64,000 nt of DNA from Loktanella sp. PT4BL. GTDB taxonomy: Bacteria; Pseudomonadota; Alphaproteobacteria; Rhodobacterales; Rhodobacteraceae. Below are positions 54,141-62,830 of the stretch, piece by piece. The notes beneath the pieces are model-generated. The model saw only the letters and a list, made by a program, of their open reading frames with translations, was not told where the DNA came from and made no database searches. Both the position numbers and the translations under genes were made by a program. The DNA lies in contig NZ_QJJL01000005.1 of the NCBI RefSeq assembly GCF_003201935.1, positions 107,386-171,385 on the forward strand, given 5' to 3'. The first letter of the stretch is position 1. Each line of letters begins with the position of its first letter.

Positions 54141-54722
54141 ATGAAAACCCTTTTGACCTCCGCGGCACTTGCTGCTGCGACCCTGACAACACCCGCATTT
54201 GCAACAACACAAAACTACGTGCTGGATGCGAGCCACAGCCAGATTGTCTTCAGCTACGACCACCTTGGATATTCGACAACCTACGGCATGTTCTCCGGAT
54301 TTGAAGGCGAGATCGCATTCAACCAGGAAGATCCCGCGGCATCCTCTGTCAACGTTTCTTTCCCTGTGCGCACCATGCTGACAGGTTGGGAAGAGCGTTT
54401 TCAGCACTTTATGAGCGGTGATTTCTTCGACGCTGCCGAAGACGAAATGGTGACATTCACATCCACAGGGATTGAGGTGACAGGCGAAGACACAGCGTTG
54501 ATCACGGGTGATCTGACACTGAACGGCATCACGAAAGCTGTTGTCCTGGATGCCAAGCTGAACCAGGTTGGCATGCACCCGATGGCCGAAATGCCGTGGG
54601 CAGGTTTTGACGCGACAACAACACTGCTGCGGTCCGATTTCGAAGTGGGCGCTTTTGCACCATTTGTCAGCGATGAAGTGGAAGTCATGATTTCCATCGA
54701 GGCGATGCAAGCAGCTGAATAA
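54141..54722 (+). CDS. YceI family periplasmic protein
   Basis: This 193-residue protein has a signal peptide (cleavage after PAFA near residue 20). The YceI lipocalin-like domain has YVLDASHSQIVFSYDHLGYS, MSGDFFDAAEDEMVTFTSTGIE, LTLNGITKAVVLDAKLNQ and the end EVEVMISIEA. YceI proteins bind isoprenoid quinone-like ligands. It converges on a cytochrome b561-YceI fusion gene with a terminator between, so the two YceI copies are neighbours. Confidence 0.92.
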   Translation: MKTLLTSAALAAATLTTPAFATTQNYVLDASHSQIVFSYDHLGYSTTYGMFSGFEGEIAFNQEDPAASSVNVSFPVRTMLTGWEERFQHFMSGDFFDAAEDEMVTFTSTGIEVTGEDTALITGDLTLNGITKAVVLDAKLNQVGMHPMAEMPWAGFDATTTLLRSDFEVGAFAPFVSDEVEVMISIEAMQAAE

Positions 54723-54747
54723 GCTCACCGTCTGACGGAACAATCAG

Positions 54748-54782
54748 GCCGCGCTCCATATCGGAGCGCGGCTTTTTTCGTT
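54748..54782. terminator. Bidirectional terminator between yceI and cytochrome b561-YceI fusion
   Basis: GCCGCGCTCC-ATAT-CGGAGCGCGGC forms a perfect 10-base stem followed by TTTTTT. It ends at the stop codon of the minus-strand gene. Confidence 0.87.
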
Positions 54783-55960
54783 TAGCGGGTTGCGGTGAGG
54801 GTGATATCAACCTGCACAGGGAAGGCGAGGTTGCTTTCGTCGCTCATGCTCTGGCCGATTTGAAACGTCCGCCGGTCAATGGTGATGGACCCATTCATCG
54901 TGGCCGTGTCGTCTTCAAGTGTCAGCGAGAACGGCAAGGCAAGCGGTGCTGTGATGTCTTTGATCGTCAGCGTGCCATCAGCCACATAGGCGTCACCATC
55001 TGCCAGAATGTCGGCCGTAAAGACCGCTGTGGGGAATGTCGCGGCATTGAAGAAATCTGCGTCCAGCGCCTGGCCCGTGACAGAACCCAGCGACAGGGAC
55101 CCAATGGAAATGGTTGTTTCAACCGATCCCATGACGCCGCTTGCGGTCTCATCAAAGCTGATCGCAGAGGTCCAATCCGCGAAGCTGCCGCTGACAGCGC
55201 TGCCGAACTGCGTGATTGTGAGGTTGATGGACCCTTCGGTCACGGTCCAGTCCGAGGATACTTCGGCAAGTTCAATCCGTTCGGCAGTTGAAGGTGCAGC
55301 GTAGAGGCCTGCTGCCGCGCCTGCACCTGTTAGTGCAACATAGAGTGCGACCGCTGCAACAGGTGCTGTCCATGTGCCAACATGGCGACCAAGGCCAGCA
55401 GCTTCGCTTTTGCCGAACCACATGCGGCGCAGGGTGGCATCTTTGTCGATGAACACGTGTTTGAGCGCGCCTGCGATATGCAGCAGAATTGAACCAACCA
55501 TGATCTTGCTCCACAGCCAGTGCAGACCACCAAAGAGTTTTGCAACGGCTTCGTCGTTGGGCACAAAGGGCAGGTCCTGGCTGATGGGCAGCAGGATCGG
55601 TGCAAAGCCTTCGGTCGCGGCGTGGTGGATCCAACCGGTCAGCGGCACAGCCACCAGCGAGATATAAAGGAGCCAGTGTACCGTCTCGGCAAGCCAGGTT
55701 TCGGATTTGCGTTCAGGGTGCAGCGGGGCCGGTTTGGTCTGGGTAAATGCCCAGACAATGCGCGCCAGGGCCACGGCAAAGACGATCACCCCCAGTGTTT
55801 TGTGATATGAAAACAGCTGTGCTTTCAGGGCCAGCTGCTCGTTTGTTTCGTAGGGCAGGTTATAGGCAACCACCCCAAGCGGCACGATGGTGATGATCAA
55901 TAGTGCCGTGAGCCAATGAAAGGTTTTCGTAACTGTACCGTAGGTTTGCGTGCCTGACAT
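54782..55960 (-). CDS. Cytochrome b561 fused to a YceI domain
   Basis: This 392-residue protein has a four-helix cytochrome b561 module in residues about 1-185. Candidate heme histidines are in KTFHWLTALL, FSYHKTLGVIVF, ETVHWLLYIS and LLHIAGALKH. One further helix follows (about 200-225), then a periplasmic YceI domain to the end (VSSDWTVTEGSINLTITQFG, LDADFFNAATFPTAVFTAD, IKDITAPLALPFSLTLED). In E. coli the homologous genes yceJ and yceI are adjacent but separate. The start at 55960 has GGAG seven bases upstream. A quinone-linked superoxide or electron-transfer role is inferred. Confidence 0.9.
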   Translation of the reverse strand: MSGTQTYGTVTKTFHWLTALLIITIVPLGVVAYNLPYETNEQLALKAQLFSYHKTLGVIVFAVALARIVWAFTQTKPAPLHPERKSETWLAETVHWLLYISLVAVPLTGWIHHAATEGFAPILLPISQDLPFVPNDEAVAKLFGGLHWLWSKIMVGSILLHIAGALKHVFIDKDATLRRMWFGKSEAAGLGRHVGTWTAPVAAVALYVALTGAGAAAGLYAAPSTAERIELAEVSSDWTVTEGSINLTITQFGSAVSGSFADWTSAISFDETASGVMGSVETTISIGSLSLGSVTGQALDADFFNAATFPTAVFTADILADGDAYVADGTLTIKDITAPLALPFSLTLEDDTATMNGSITIDRRTFQIGQSMSDESNLAFPVQVDITLTATR

Positions 55961-56129
55961 AACAATCTCCAAAAAAGTTTCAGGATAGGTAACATGTCTG
56001 GTCATCATGCAAAGGGCACGTTCTGTGCGCCTGTGCTCTTGGTGCTGTGCAGTTTCGTGTTTGCTTGTGCAGACGGGCGCGGCGCGGTAAGCGTCATGGC
56101 AATAAAAGGCAATGATTGGGGGACGCTTC

Positions 56130-57068
56130 ATGCGCGCATTTGTATTTCCGGGGCAGGGTGCACAGACAATCGGGATGGGTAAGGCCCTTGCTGATGCTTA
56201 TCCGGCGGCCAAGGCCGTCTTTGATGAGGTGGATGAGGCGCTCGGGGAGGATCTTTCTGGTCTGATCTGGGGGGGTGAACTGGACGCGCTGACACTGACA
56301 GCGAATGCACAGCCTGCGTTGATGGCGACCTCGATAGCCGTGATGCGTGCGCTTGAGGCAGAGGGTGTGACTGTTGAGGCCGCATCATTTGTGGCAGGTC
56401 ATTCACTCGGGGAATATTCTGCGCTTGCGGCGGCAGGTGCGTTCACTGTCGCAGATGCGGCCCGTTTGCTGCGCGCACGCGGCATCGCGATGCAAGAGGC
56501 GGTGCCTGTGGGCATCGGCGCGATGGCCGCGATTTTGGGGCTGGATTTTGCGGCTGTGAAAGCGGTCGCCGAAGAGGCCGCGCAGGGCGACGTGTGTCAG
56601 GCCGCTAATGACAATGATCCCGCTCAGGTGGTTGTGTCGGGTCATAAGGCAGCTGTTGAACGGGCCGTCGAGATTGCCAAGGCCAAAGGCGCCAAGCGCG
56701 CTTTGCTTTTGCCAGTCAGCGCGCCTTTCCATTGTAGCCTGATGCAACCCGCCGCCGATGCGATGGCGCTTGCGCTGGATGCGGTCGAGATCGCGCAGCC
56801 CAAGGTGCCTGTGGTGTCCAATGTGCTGGCCGAAGCGGTCAATGACCCGGCAATGATCCGCCGTTTGCTGGTAGAGCAGGTGACAGGCTCGGTGCGCTGG
56901 CGTGAAAGCGTGATGTATATGGCCGCCCAAGGCGTAACCGAGGTCTGCGAGATCGGGGCGGGCAAAGCCCTGTCAGGCATGGTCAAGCGGATTGATCGGG
57001 GGATCAACGCGGTGGCGGTGAGCACACCTGAAGATGTGGTTGCAGCGGTTGCTGCTATCAAAGCATAA
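56130..57068 (+). CDS. fabD: Malonyl-CoA:ACP transacylase FabD
   Basis: This 312-residue enzyme loads malonate onto acyl carrier protein for fatty acid synthesis. It opens MRAFVFPGQGAQ, has the nucleophile GHSLGEYSALAAAGAF (Ser near residue 94) and the catalytic histidine in VSAPFHCSLM near residue 203. The start at 56130 follows a GGGGGA Shine-Dalgarno. It leads the fab gene group, 19 bases before fabG. Confidence 0.97.
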   Translation: MRAFVFPGQGAQTIGMGKALADAYPAAKAVFDEVDEALGEDLSGLIWGGELDALTLTANAQPALMATSIAVMRALEAEGVTVEAASFVAGHSLGEYSALAAAGAFTVADAARLLRARGIAMQEAVPVGIGAMAAILGLDFAAVKAVAEEAAQGDVCQAANDNDPAQVVVSGHKAAVERAVEIAKAKGAKRALLLPVSAPFHCSLMQPAADAMALALDAVEIAQPKVPVVSNVLAEAVNDPAMIRRLLVEQVTGSVRWRESVMYMAAQGVTEVCEIGAGKALSGMVKRIDRGINAVAVSTPEDVVAAVAAIKA

Positions 57069-57087
57069 GTTGAAGAAGGACGTATAA

Positions 57088-57825
57088 ATGTTTGATCTGA
57101 ATGGAAAGAATGCGCTTGTAACGGGTGCATCCGGTGGCATCGGTGGCGCGATTGCCAAGGCGCTTTACGATGCGGGCGCGACCGTTGCCTTGTCGGGCAC
57201 CCGTATGGCCCCGCTGGAAGAGCTGGCCGCGTCCTTGGAGGAGCGCGCGCATGTGTTGCCGTGTAACCTGAGCGATGCCGAAGCGGTGACAGCGCTGCCC
57301 AAACAGGCCGCTGACCTGATGGGATCGGTCGATATTCTGGTCAACAATGCGGGTATCACACGCGACAACATCTTCATGCGCATGTCCGATGAGGAATGGT
57401 CGTCGGTGCTGGAGGTTAACCTGACCTCGACGATGCGTCTGTGCAAGGGCGTGATCCGTGGGATGATGAAAGCGCGTTGGGGACGGATCGTGAATATCTC
57501 GTCCGTTGTGGGGGCAACAGGCAATCCGGGGCAGGCCAACTATGCGGCCTCGAAAGCGGGTATGGTGGGGATGTCAAAATCCATCGCTTACGAAGTGGCA
57601 AGCCGTGGCATAACGGTGAACTGCGTCGCCCCCGGTTTCATCACGACGGCGATGACGGACAAGCTGACCGATGATCAGAAGTCCGGTATCCTCGCGCAGG
57701 TTCCTGCAGGGCGGATGGGCGAGGCCGAGGAAATCGCGGCAGCGGTGCTTTATCTTGCCAGTCCCGAGGCTGCTTATACGACAGGGACCACCTTGCATGT
57801 GAATGGCGGGATGGCCATGATCTAG
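57088..57825 (+). CDS. fabG: 3-oxoacyl-ACP reductase FabG
   Basis: This 245-residue short-chain dehydrogenase is the NADPH-dependent reductase of fatty acid elongation. It has the nucleotide-binding GASGGIGGAIAK near residue 12, the NNAG motif near residue 88, catalytic NISSVVGATGNPGQANYAASKAG (Ser, Tyr, Lys) and the closing LHVNGGMAMI. It lies between fabD and acpP. Confidence 0.97.
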   Translation: MFDLNGKNALVTGASGGIGGAIAKALYDAGATVALSGTRMAPLEELAASLEERAHVLPCNLSDAEAVTALPKQAADLMGSVDILVNNAGITRDNIFMRMSDEEWSSVLEVNLTSTMRLCKGVIRGMMKARWGRIVNISSVVGATGNPGQANYAASKAGMVGMSKSIAYEVASRGITVNCVAPGFITTAMTDKLTDDQKSGILAQVPAGRMGEAEEIAAAVLYLASPEAAYTTGTTLHVNGGMAMI

Positions 57826-58029
57826 AAGATCATCACTTTCGGTGATTGAAAGCGTTTGCCAAGCGGGTATTCTCTGCTATAGGCCACGCAGATTTGCTGA
57901 ACGGTGCATGTGACGCCACGTCAATTGTTGTGCAGGGCAGATAAGGCTGCGACCCGTCAAGGGCGCATAAATTTAGGCACAAGCCTAGGGAACAACGGGT
58001 GAGAGCCCACAGAAACGTAAGGATTTAAT
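57826..58029 (+). promoter_or_regulatory. Leader region of acpP
   Basis: This 204-base region separates fabG from acpP. It contains the small stems TTAGGC-ACA-AGCCTAG type (about 57975-57990) and GGG-TGAGA-GCCC (about 57999-58010) before the acpP ribosome binding site AAGGATTT. It probably holds a separate strong acpP promoter; no known riboswitch is recognised. Confidence 0.35.
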
Positions 58030-58263
58030 ATGAGCGACGTTGCAGACCGCGTACGCAAGATTGTTGTAGAGCATCTTGGTGTTGAAGAAGACAAAGTGAC
58101 GGAAGCTGCGTCCTTTATTGATGATCTGGGTGCAGACAGCCTCGACACTGTTGAGCTGGTTATGGCTTTCGAAGAAGAGTTCGGGATCGAGATTCCTGAC
58201 GATGCTGCAGAAACCATCCAGACATTCGGTGATGCGGTTAAGTTCATCGACGGCGCAAGCTAA
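58030..58263 (+). CDS. acpP: Acyl carrier protein
   Basis: This 77-residue acidic four-helix protein carries growing acyl chains on a 4'-phosphopantetheine arm at the serine of [19 protein letters not shown] near residue 37. The whole sequence is the standard bacterial AcpP. It is followed by its own terminator, so it can be transcribed at a higher level than its neighbours. Confidence 0.98.
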   Translation: MSDVADRVRKIVVEHLGVEEDKVTEAASFIDDLGADSLDTVELVMAFEEEFGIEIPDDAAETIQTFGDAVKFIDGAS

Positions 58264-58283
58264 GCGTTAGATCCGGTTTTGTG

Positions 58284-58316
58284 AAACGGCGTCCCTCGGG
58301 GCGCCGTTTTGCTTTT
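58284..58316 (+). terminator. Terminator after acpP
   Basis: AAACGGCG and CGCCGTTT form a perfect 8-base stem with a 10-base loop, followed by TTGCTTTTG, 20 bases after the acpP stop. Confidence 0.83.
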
Positions 58317-58513
58317 GTGGGGTAGTCTGTCATTCGCGGATCGGCGGGATGCGCGGCAGTGGAATCAGTCTCTGGCGCATTTTTCATCAAAGAGCGAACA
58401 GGACGCTTTCTGCAATTGGTGCAATCCTTGCCGATCAAGATTGCTGCACTTGCCCCTTGGCCCTTGGCTGGGCTATCAGTGTCGGCAAATACGCCAAGAG
58501 GTGAGGGCAAAAT

Positions 58514-59773
58514 ATGCGTCGTGTTGTTGTGACAGGTCTGGGGTTGGTCACACCCCTTGCAGATGGTGTGGAAAAGTCATGGGAGCGCATTCTGGCTGGC
58601 CAGTCCGGTGCCGGTACGATTACCGGCTTTGACCCAAGCCGGCTGAGCACGCAATATGCCTGCGAAGTGCCTTTGGGCGACGGAACCGACGGGACATTCA
58701 ACGCCGACAAATATCTTGATCCCAAAGAGCAGCGCAAAGTTGATACCTTTATCATCTTTGGTATGGCGGCGGCGCAGCAGGCGATTGAGGACTCCGGTTG
58801 GGCCCCTGAGGATCGTGAGGATCTGGAACGCACGGGCGTGATGATCGGCTCGGGCATTGGTGGTCTGAATTCGATTGCCAATACCGCCGTGATGATGGCC
58901 GAGAAAGGCCCGCGCCGCGTATCGCCGTTCTTTGTGCCGGGTGCGCTGATCAACCTGATTTCCGGTCAGGTGTCCATCAAATACGGGTTCCGTGGCCCGA
59001 ACCATGCGGTGGTGACGGCCTGTTCGACAGGTGCCCATGCGATCGGTGATGCGTCGCGTCTGATCCAGCATGGTGATGCGGATGTCATGATTGCCGGTGG
59101 TGCCGAGGCGGCGATTTGCGAACTGGGGATTGCCGGATTTAATGCCTGCAAGGCGTTGAGCACAAAGCATAATGATGATCCGACCAAAGCCAGTCGCCCT
59201 TGGGACGCTGACCGCGACGGATTTGTAATGGGCGAAGGTGCCGGCATTGTGGTGCTGGAAGAATACGAACACGCCAAAGCGCGCGGTGCCAAGATTTACG
59301 CCGAGGTGTTGGGCTATGGACTGAGCGGTGACGCCTACCACATCACCGCGCCACCACCTGACCATGAAGGCGCGGAACGTGCGATGCGCGCGGCCTGCCG
59401 TAACGCGGGGATTGATCCGAGCCAGATCAACTACGTGAACGCGCATGGTACGTCGACGATGGCAGACACGATTGAACTGGGTGCTGTCGAGCGCCTGGTG
59501 GGGGACGCCGCTTCATCTTTGAAGATGTCCTCCACGAAATCGGCCACCGGCCACCTTTTGGGGGCTGCGGGTGCGATTGAGGCGATTTTCTCGATCCTGG
59601 CGATCCGCGATCAGGTCGCGCCGCCGACAATCAACCTTGATAATGTGGACTGCGAGACCGTGGTCGATCTCTGCGCCAACGAAAAGAAGCCCGCCAAGAT
59701 TGATATCGCTCTGTCAAACTCCTTTGGCTTTGGTGGCACGAATGCCAGCGTTGTCTTCGGGAAAGTGGATTAA
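58514..59773 (+). CDS. fabF: 3-oxoacyl-ACP synthase II FabF
   Basis: This 419-residue condensing enzyme has the Cys-His-His triad in VVTACSTGAHAIG (Cys near residue 168), NYVNAHGTSTMAD and TKSATGHLLGAAG. It elongates acyl-ACP with malonyl-ACP. It stands about 250 bases after acpP, beyond a terminator, and shares one base of its stop with the mltG start. Confidence 0.97.
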   Translation: MRRVVVTGLGLVTPLADGVEKSWERILAGQSGAGTITGFDPSRLSTQYACEVPLGDGTDGTFNADKYLDPKEQRKVDTFIIFGMAAAQQAIEDSGWAPEDREDLERTGVMIGSGIGGLNSIANTAVMMAEKGPRRVSPFFVPGALINLISGQVSIKYGFRGPNHAVVTACSTGAHAIGDASRLIQHGDADVMIAGGAEAAICELGIAGFNACKALSTKHNDDPTKASRPWDADRDGFVMGEGAGIVVLEEYEHAKARGAKIYAEVLGYGLSGDAYHITAPPPDHEGAERAMRAACRNAGIDPSQINYVNAHGTSTMADTIELGAVERLVGDAASSLKMSSTKSATGHLLGAAGAIEAIFSILAIRDQVAPPTINLDNVDCETVVDLCANEKKPAKIDIALSNSFGFGGTNASVVFGKVD

Positions 59774-60930
59774 TGTGGCGTCATATCGCGTCGAATGCAC
59801 TGACTTTCCTGATTGTCGGGCTGTTCCTGCTCGCGGGCGTTATTGCGTGGGGAAGCCGAGAGTACCGCACGGCGGGCCCGCTGGACGCCGCCATTTGTCT
59901 TGAGGTGCCGCGCGGGGGCAGCATGAAGGCGCTGAGTTATGATCTGGTGGATCAGGGCGCGATTTCTTCGGCGTTCATCTTTGAGGTCGGTGCGGATTAC
60001 ACCGAAAAATCCGATGATCTGAAATTCGGCCGCTTCCGTGTGCCTGCGGCGGCGTCGATGGAAGAGATTGTTGATATAGTCACCCGTGGTGGCCGCAACA
60101 CGTGCGGTGCCGAGGTGATCTATCGCGTCGGGATCAACCAGACGCTTGTCGATGTGCGCGAACTTGATCCTGCGACCAATGAATTCATCGAGGTGGCGGA
60201 TTTTGTGGTGGGCGAGACCGAACCGCCCGCGAGCTATGAGGCCACTAAGGCTGATGGCAGTGCCACGTTCCGGCTTGTTATTGCCGAGGGTGCAACCAGC
60301 TGGCAGATCGCGAACGCGCTTGGACAGATTGACAGTCTGGTCGCGGATGTGACCGAGGCACCAGCCGAAGGCAGCCTTGCCCCGCGTGATTACGAATTCA
60401 CGCCAGGCGATACGGTATCGTCGATCCTGAACCGGATGCAGGAAACACAGGCAGCGATTCTGGCCGAAGCATGGGAGAACCGCGTTGACGGGTTGCCGTT
60501 GGAGACCCCGGAAGAGGCGCTGATCCTTGCCAGTATCATCGAAAAAGAGACCAGCGTACCTGATGAGCGCCGTCAGGTGTCGAGCGTCTTTGTGAACCGT
60601 TTGAACCTTGGCATGCGCCTGCAAACAGACCCCACGGTGATTTACGGCATCACGCGCGGAGAAGGTGTCTTGGGCCGTGGTTTGCGCCAGAGTGAACTGC
60701 GCGGCGAAACGCCGTGGAACACCTATGTGATCACTGGTCTGCCGCCAACCCCCATTGCAAACCCCGGACAGGCGGCGATTGAAGCGGCGCTCGATCCTGA
60801 TACGACCGAGTATATTTTCTTTGTGGCCGATGGTACCGGTGGCCACGCGTTTGCGACCAATCTGGATGACCATAACCGCAATGTGGCCCGCTGGCGCGAG
60901 ATCGAGGCGCAGCGCGCGAACGACGGGTAA
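59773..60930 (+). CDS. mltG: Endolytic murein transglycosylase MltG
   Basis: This 385-residue YceG-family protein has one N-terminal membrane helix (ALTFLIVGLFLLAGVIAWG), a LysM-like subdomain, and the catalytic segment LASIIEKETSVPDERRQVSSVFVNRLNLGMRLQTDPTVIYG, with the catalytic glutamate near residue 258. It cleaves nascent glycan strands and ends their synthesis. It is coupled to fabF, an arrangement common in Rhodobacterales. Confidence 0.95.
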   Translation: MWRHIASNALTFLIVGLFLLAGVIAWGSREYRTAGPLDAAICLEVPRGGSMKALSYDLVDQGAISSAFIFEVGADYTEKSDDLKFGRFRVPAAASMEEIVDIVTRGGRNTCGAEVIYRVGINQTLVDVRELDPATNEFIEVADFVVGETEPPASYEATKADGSATFRLVIAEGATSWQIANALGQIDSLVADVTEAPAEGSLAPRDYEFTPGDTVSSILNRMQETQAAILAEAWENRVDGLPLETPEEALILASIIEKETSVPDERRQVSSVFVNRLNLGMRLQTDPTVIYGITRGEGVLGRGLRQSELRGETPWNTYVITGLPPTPIANPGQAAIEAALDPDTTEYIFFVADGTGGHAFATNLDDHNRNVARWREIEAQRANDG

Positions 60931-60943
60931 CATTCTATATTTG

Positions 60944-60958
60944 TTAACAAATTCTTAA
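60944..60958. promoter_or_regulatory. CtrA-type box upstream of GTA cluster
   Basis: TTAA-CAAATTC-TTAA has the exact 7-base spacing of the CtrA box. The minus strand reads TTAAGAATTTGTTAAC, which matches the full TTAA-N7-TTAAC consensus. It lies between mltG and its terminator, about 143 bases before the GTA g1-type gene. Confidence 0.5.
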
Positions 60959-60989
60959 TGGCGCGTCCTCTGGGGGCGCCATTTTTGTT
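60958..60989 (+). terminator. Terminator after mltG
   Basis: ATGGCGC ... GCGCCAT forms a 7-base stem with an approximately 11-base loop, followed by TTTTGTTG. It separates the fab-mltG transcript from the GTA genes. Confidence 0.77.
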
Positions 60990-61100
60990 GACTTATCGTA
61001 GTGTCAGGCGTAGTTTACACAGGCTAGAAGACGGGGATCAATGAACGTGATCCCGGTCGCTCGACCGTAACGGAAGTTTCCTTCCCAAGGTCAGTTCAAA

Positions 61101-61451
61101 ATGAATACACCAGATAAAACAGGGCTGGATGGCCTCGAGTCGGCATCCGACAGGGTCGTCGAGATAGATGCCGTGTCGCGGTACGTCCGCGAGAGGCTGC
61201 GCGAAATGGCTGATGACCTGAAAAAGGTCACCTACGGCAATCTGAACGACATCAACAAACAGCTTGATCTTTTACATGCGTCGCACCTGCGGGTGGTGAT
61301 CGCTGAGGATAAATTCCATGACAAAATCGGAACCGACCCCGATGCAGACGCCATCGACTATGACGCGATCAGGGATGACATCGGGCGCCAACTTGATCGC
61401 CTCCGCGACGCCCTCATCGCAGAGGGCGTTCTTGGGGATGCTGACGGATGA
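61101..61451 (+). CDS. GTA g1-type protein (putative small terminase)
   Basis: This 116-residue, highly charged and predicted all-helical protein (VSRYVRERLREMADDLKKVTYGNLNDINKQL) overlaps the terminase gene by 14 bases. In Rhodobacterales gene transfer agents the first gene of the structural cluster (g1) is a small protein in this position and has been proposed to be the small terminase. Identity here rests on position, size and charge, not on a recognised motif. Confidence 0.65.
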   Translation: MNTPDKTGLDGLESASDRVVEIDAVSRYVRERLREMADDLKKVTYGNLNDINKQLDLLHASHLRVVIAEDKFHDKIGTDPDADAIDYDAIRDDIGRQLDRLRDALIAEGVLGDADG

Positions 61452-62718
61452 GCAGCTGCGCGCATTGCCATATCTGTTTGATTTCTGGGCCATGCCGCAT
61501 CAGATCGCACCAGAAGGTGATTGGCGCACTTGGGTGATTTTGGGCGGTCGCGGCGCGGGGAAAACCCGCGCCGGTGCCGAATGGGTGCGCAGAATGGTCG
61601 AAGGGCCGACGCCCCATGCCCGTGGCACTGCGCGCCGTGTGGCTTTGGTGGGCGAAACGATGGATCAGTCCCGCGAGGTGATGGTCTTTGGCGATAGCGG
61701 GATTCTTTCGGTCTGCCCTGATGACCGCCGCCCGTTGTGGATTGCGGGGCGGCGGCTGTTGGTCTGGCCCAACGGGGCCGAGGCCCAGGTCTTTTCCGCG
61801 CACGACCCCGATAGCCTGCGCGGGCCGCAGTTTGATGCGGTCTGGGCGGATGAACTGGCGAAATGGCGCAAGGGGGACGCGGCATGGGATATGTTGCAGT
61901 TTGCGCTGCGGCTGGGGGACAGCCCGCGGGCCTGTGTGACCACAACACCGCGCAAATCGCAGCTACTGCGCGATCTGCTGGAGATGGACACGACCGTTGT
62001 CACCCACGCCCCTACACAGGCCAACCGCGCAAATCTGGCGGCAAGTTTCCTGCGCGAGATCGAGGGGCGCTATGGCGGCACCTCGCTGGGGCGGCAGGAG
62101 ATGGAAGGCCTGATGCTGACCGAGGTCGAGGGGGCGTTGTGGTCATCGGATGATCTGGCGCGTTGTCAGGTGGCCGAGGTGCAAAGGCCTGACCGCATTG
62201 TCGTGGCAATTGATCCGCCTGGCACATCGCATGCGGGATCGGACGCCTGCGGGATTGTGGTCGCGGGGGCCTATATGAAAGGGCCGCCGCATCAATGGAC
62301 CGCCGTCGTTTTGGAGGATGCCAGCATCAAGGCCGCACGTCCGACAGTCTGGGCCGAGGCTGCGATTGCCGCGATGCGCAGGCACGGGGCCGACCGTCTG
62401 GTGGCCGAGGTCAATCAGGGCGGTGATATGGTTGAGGCCGTCTTGCGCGGTGTGGATGGCATGGTGCCCTACCGTTCCGTTCATGCGTCAAAAGGCAAGG
62501 TTGCCCGCGCCGAACCTGTGGCGGCACTCTATGAGCAGGGCCGTGTGGCGCATGTGCTGGGCCTCTCTGCGCTGGAAGACCAGATGGGGCAGATGACCGG
62601 CGCGGGATATGAGGGGAAAGGATCGCCCGACCGTGTCGATGCGCTTGTCTGGGCGCTTTATGATCTGATGATCGAACCCGCCGCAAAGTGGCGCAACCCC
62701 AGTATTCGTACGCTTTGA
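61438..62718 (+). CDS. GTA/phage large terminase (g2)
   Basis: This 426-residue DNA-packaging ATPase-nuclease has Walker A LGGRGAGKTRAGAEW near residue 30, a Walker B-like AVWADELAKW near residue 140, a motif III coupling TTTPRKS, and a nuclease domain with VVAIDPPGTS and the closing GSPDRVDALVWAL (acidic residues). It packages host DNA into GTA heads. The start at 61438 (MLTDEQLRALPYLFDFW) overlaps the g1 gene. It is intact. Confidence 0.92.
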   Translation: MLTDEQLRALPYLFDFWAMPHQIAPEGDWRTWVILGGRGAGKTRAGAEWVRRMVEGPTPHARGTARRVALVGETMDQSREVMVFGDSGILSVCPDDRRPLWIAGRRLLVWPNGAEAQVFSAHDPDSLRGPQFDAVWADELAKWRKGDAAWDMLQFALRLGDSPRACVTTTPRKSQLLRDLLEMDTTVVTHAPTQANRANLAASFLREIEGRYGGTSLGRQEMEGLMLTEVEGALWSSDDLARCQVAEVQRPDRIVVAIDPPGTSHAGSDACGIVVAGAYMKGPPHQWTAVVLEDASIKAARPTVWAEAAIAAMRRHGADRLVAEVNQGGDMVEAVLRGVDGMVPYRSVHASKGKVARAEPVAALYEQGRVAHVLGLSALEDQMGQMTGAGYEGKGSPDRVDALVWALYDLMIEPAAKWRNPSIRTL

Positions 62719-62830
62719 AGGCGTTGCGCGCCGGTGCGTGCGCTGCTGTGTCAATTTCCTAATCCGGCTCAGGCAAATTGTTTTTCGTGAACTGCAGATG
62801 GTCACCACCGACCGGCACCAGGAGTTTTGA

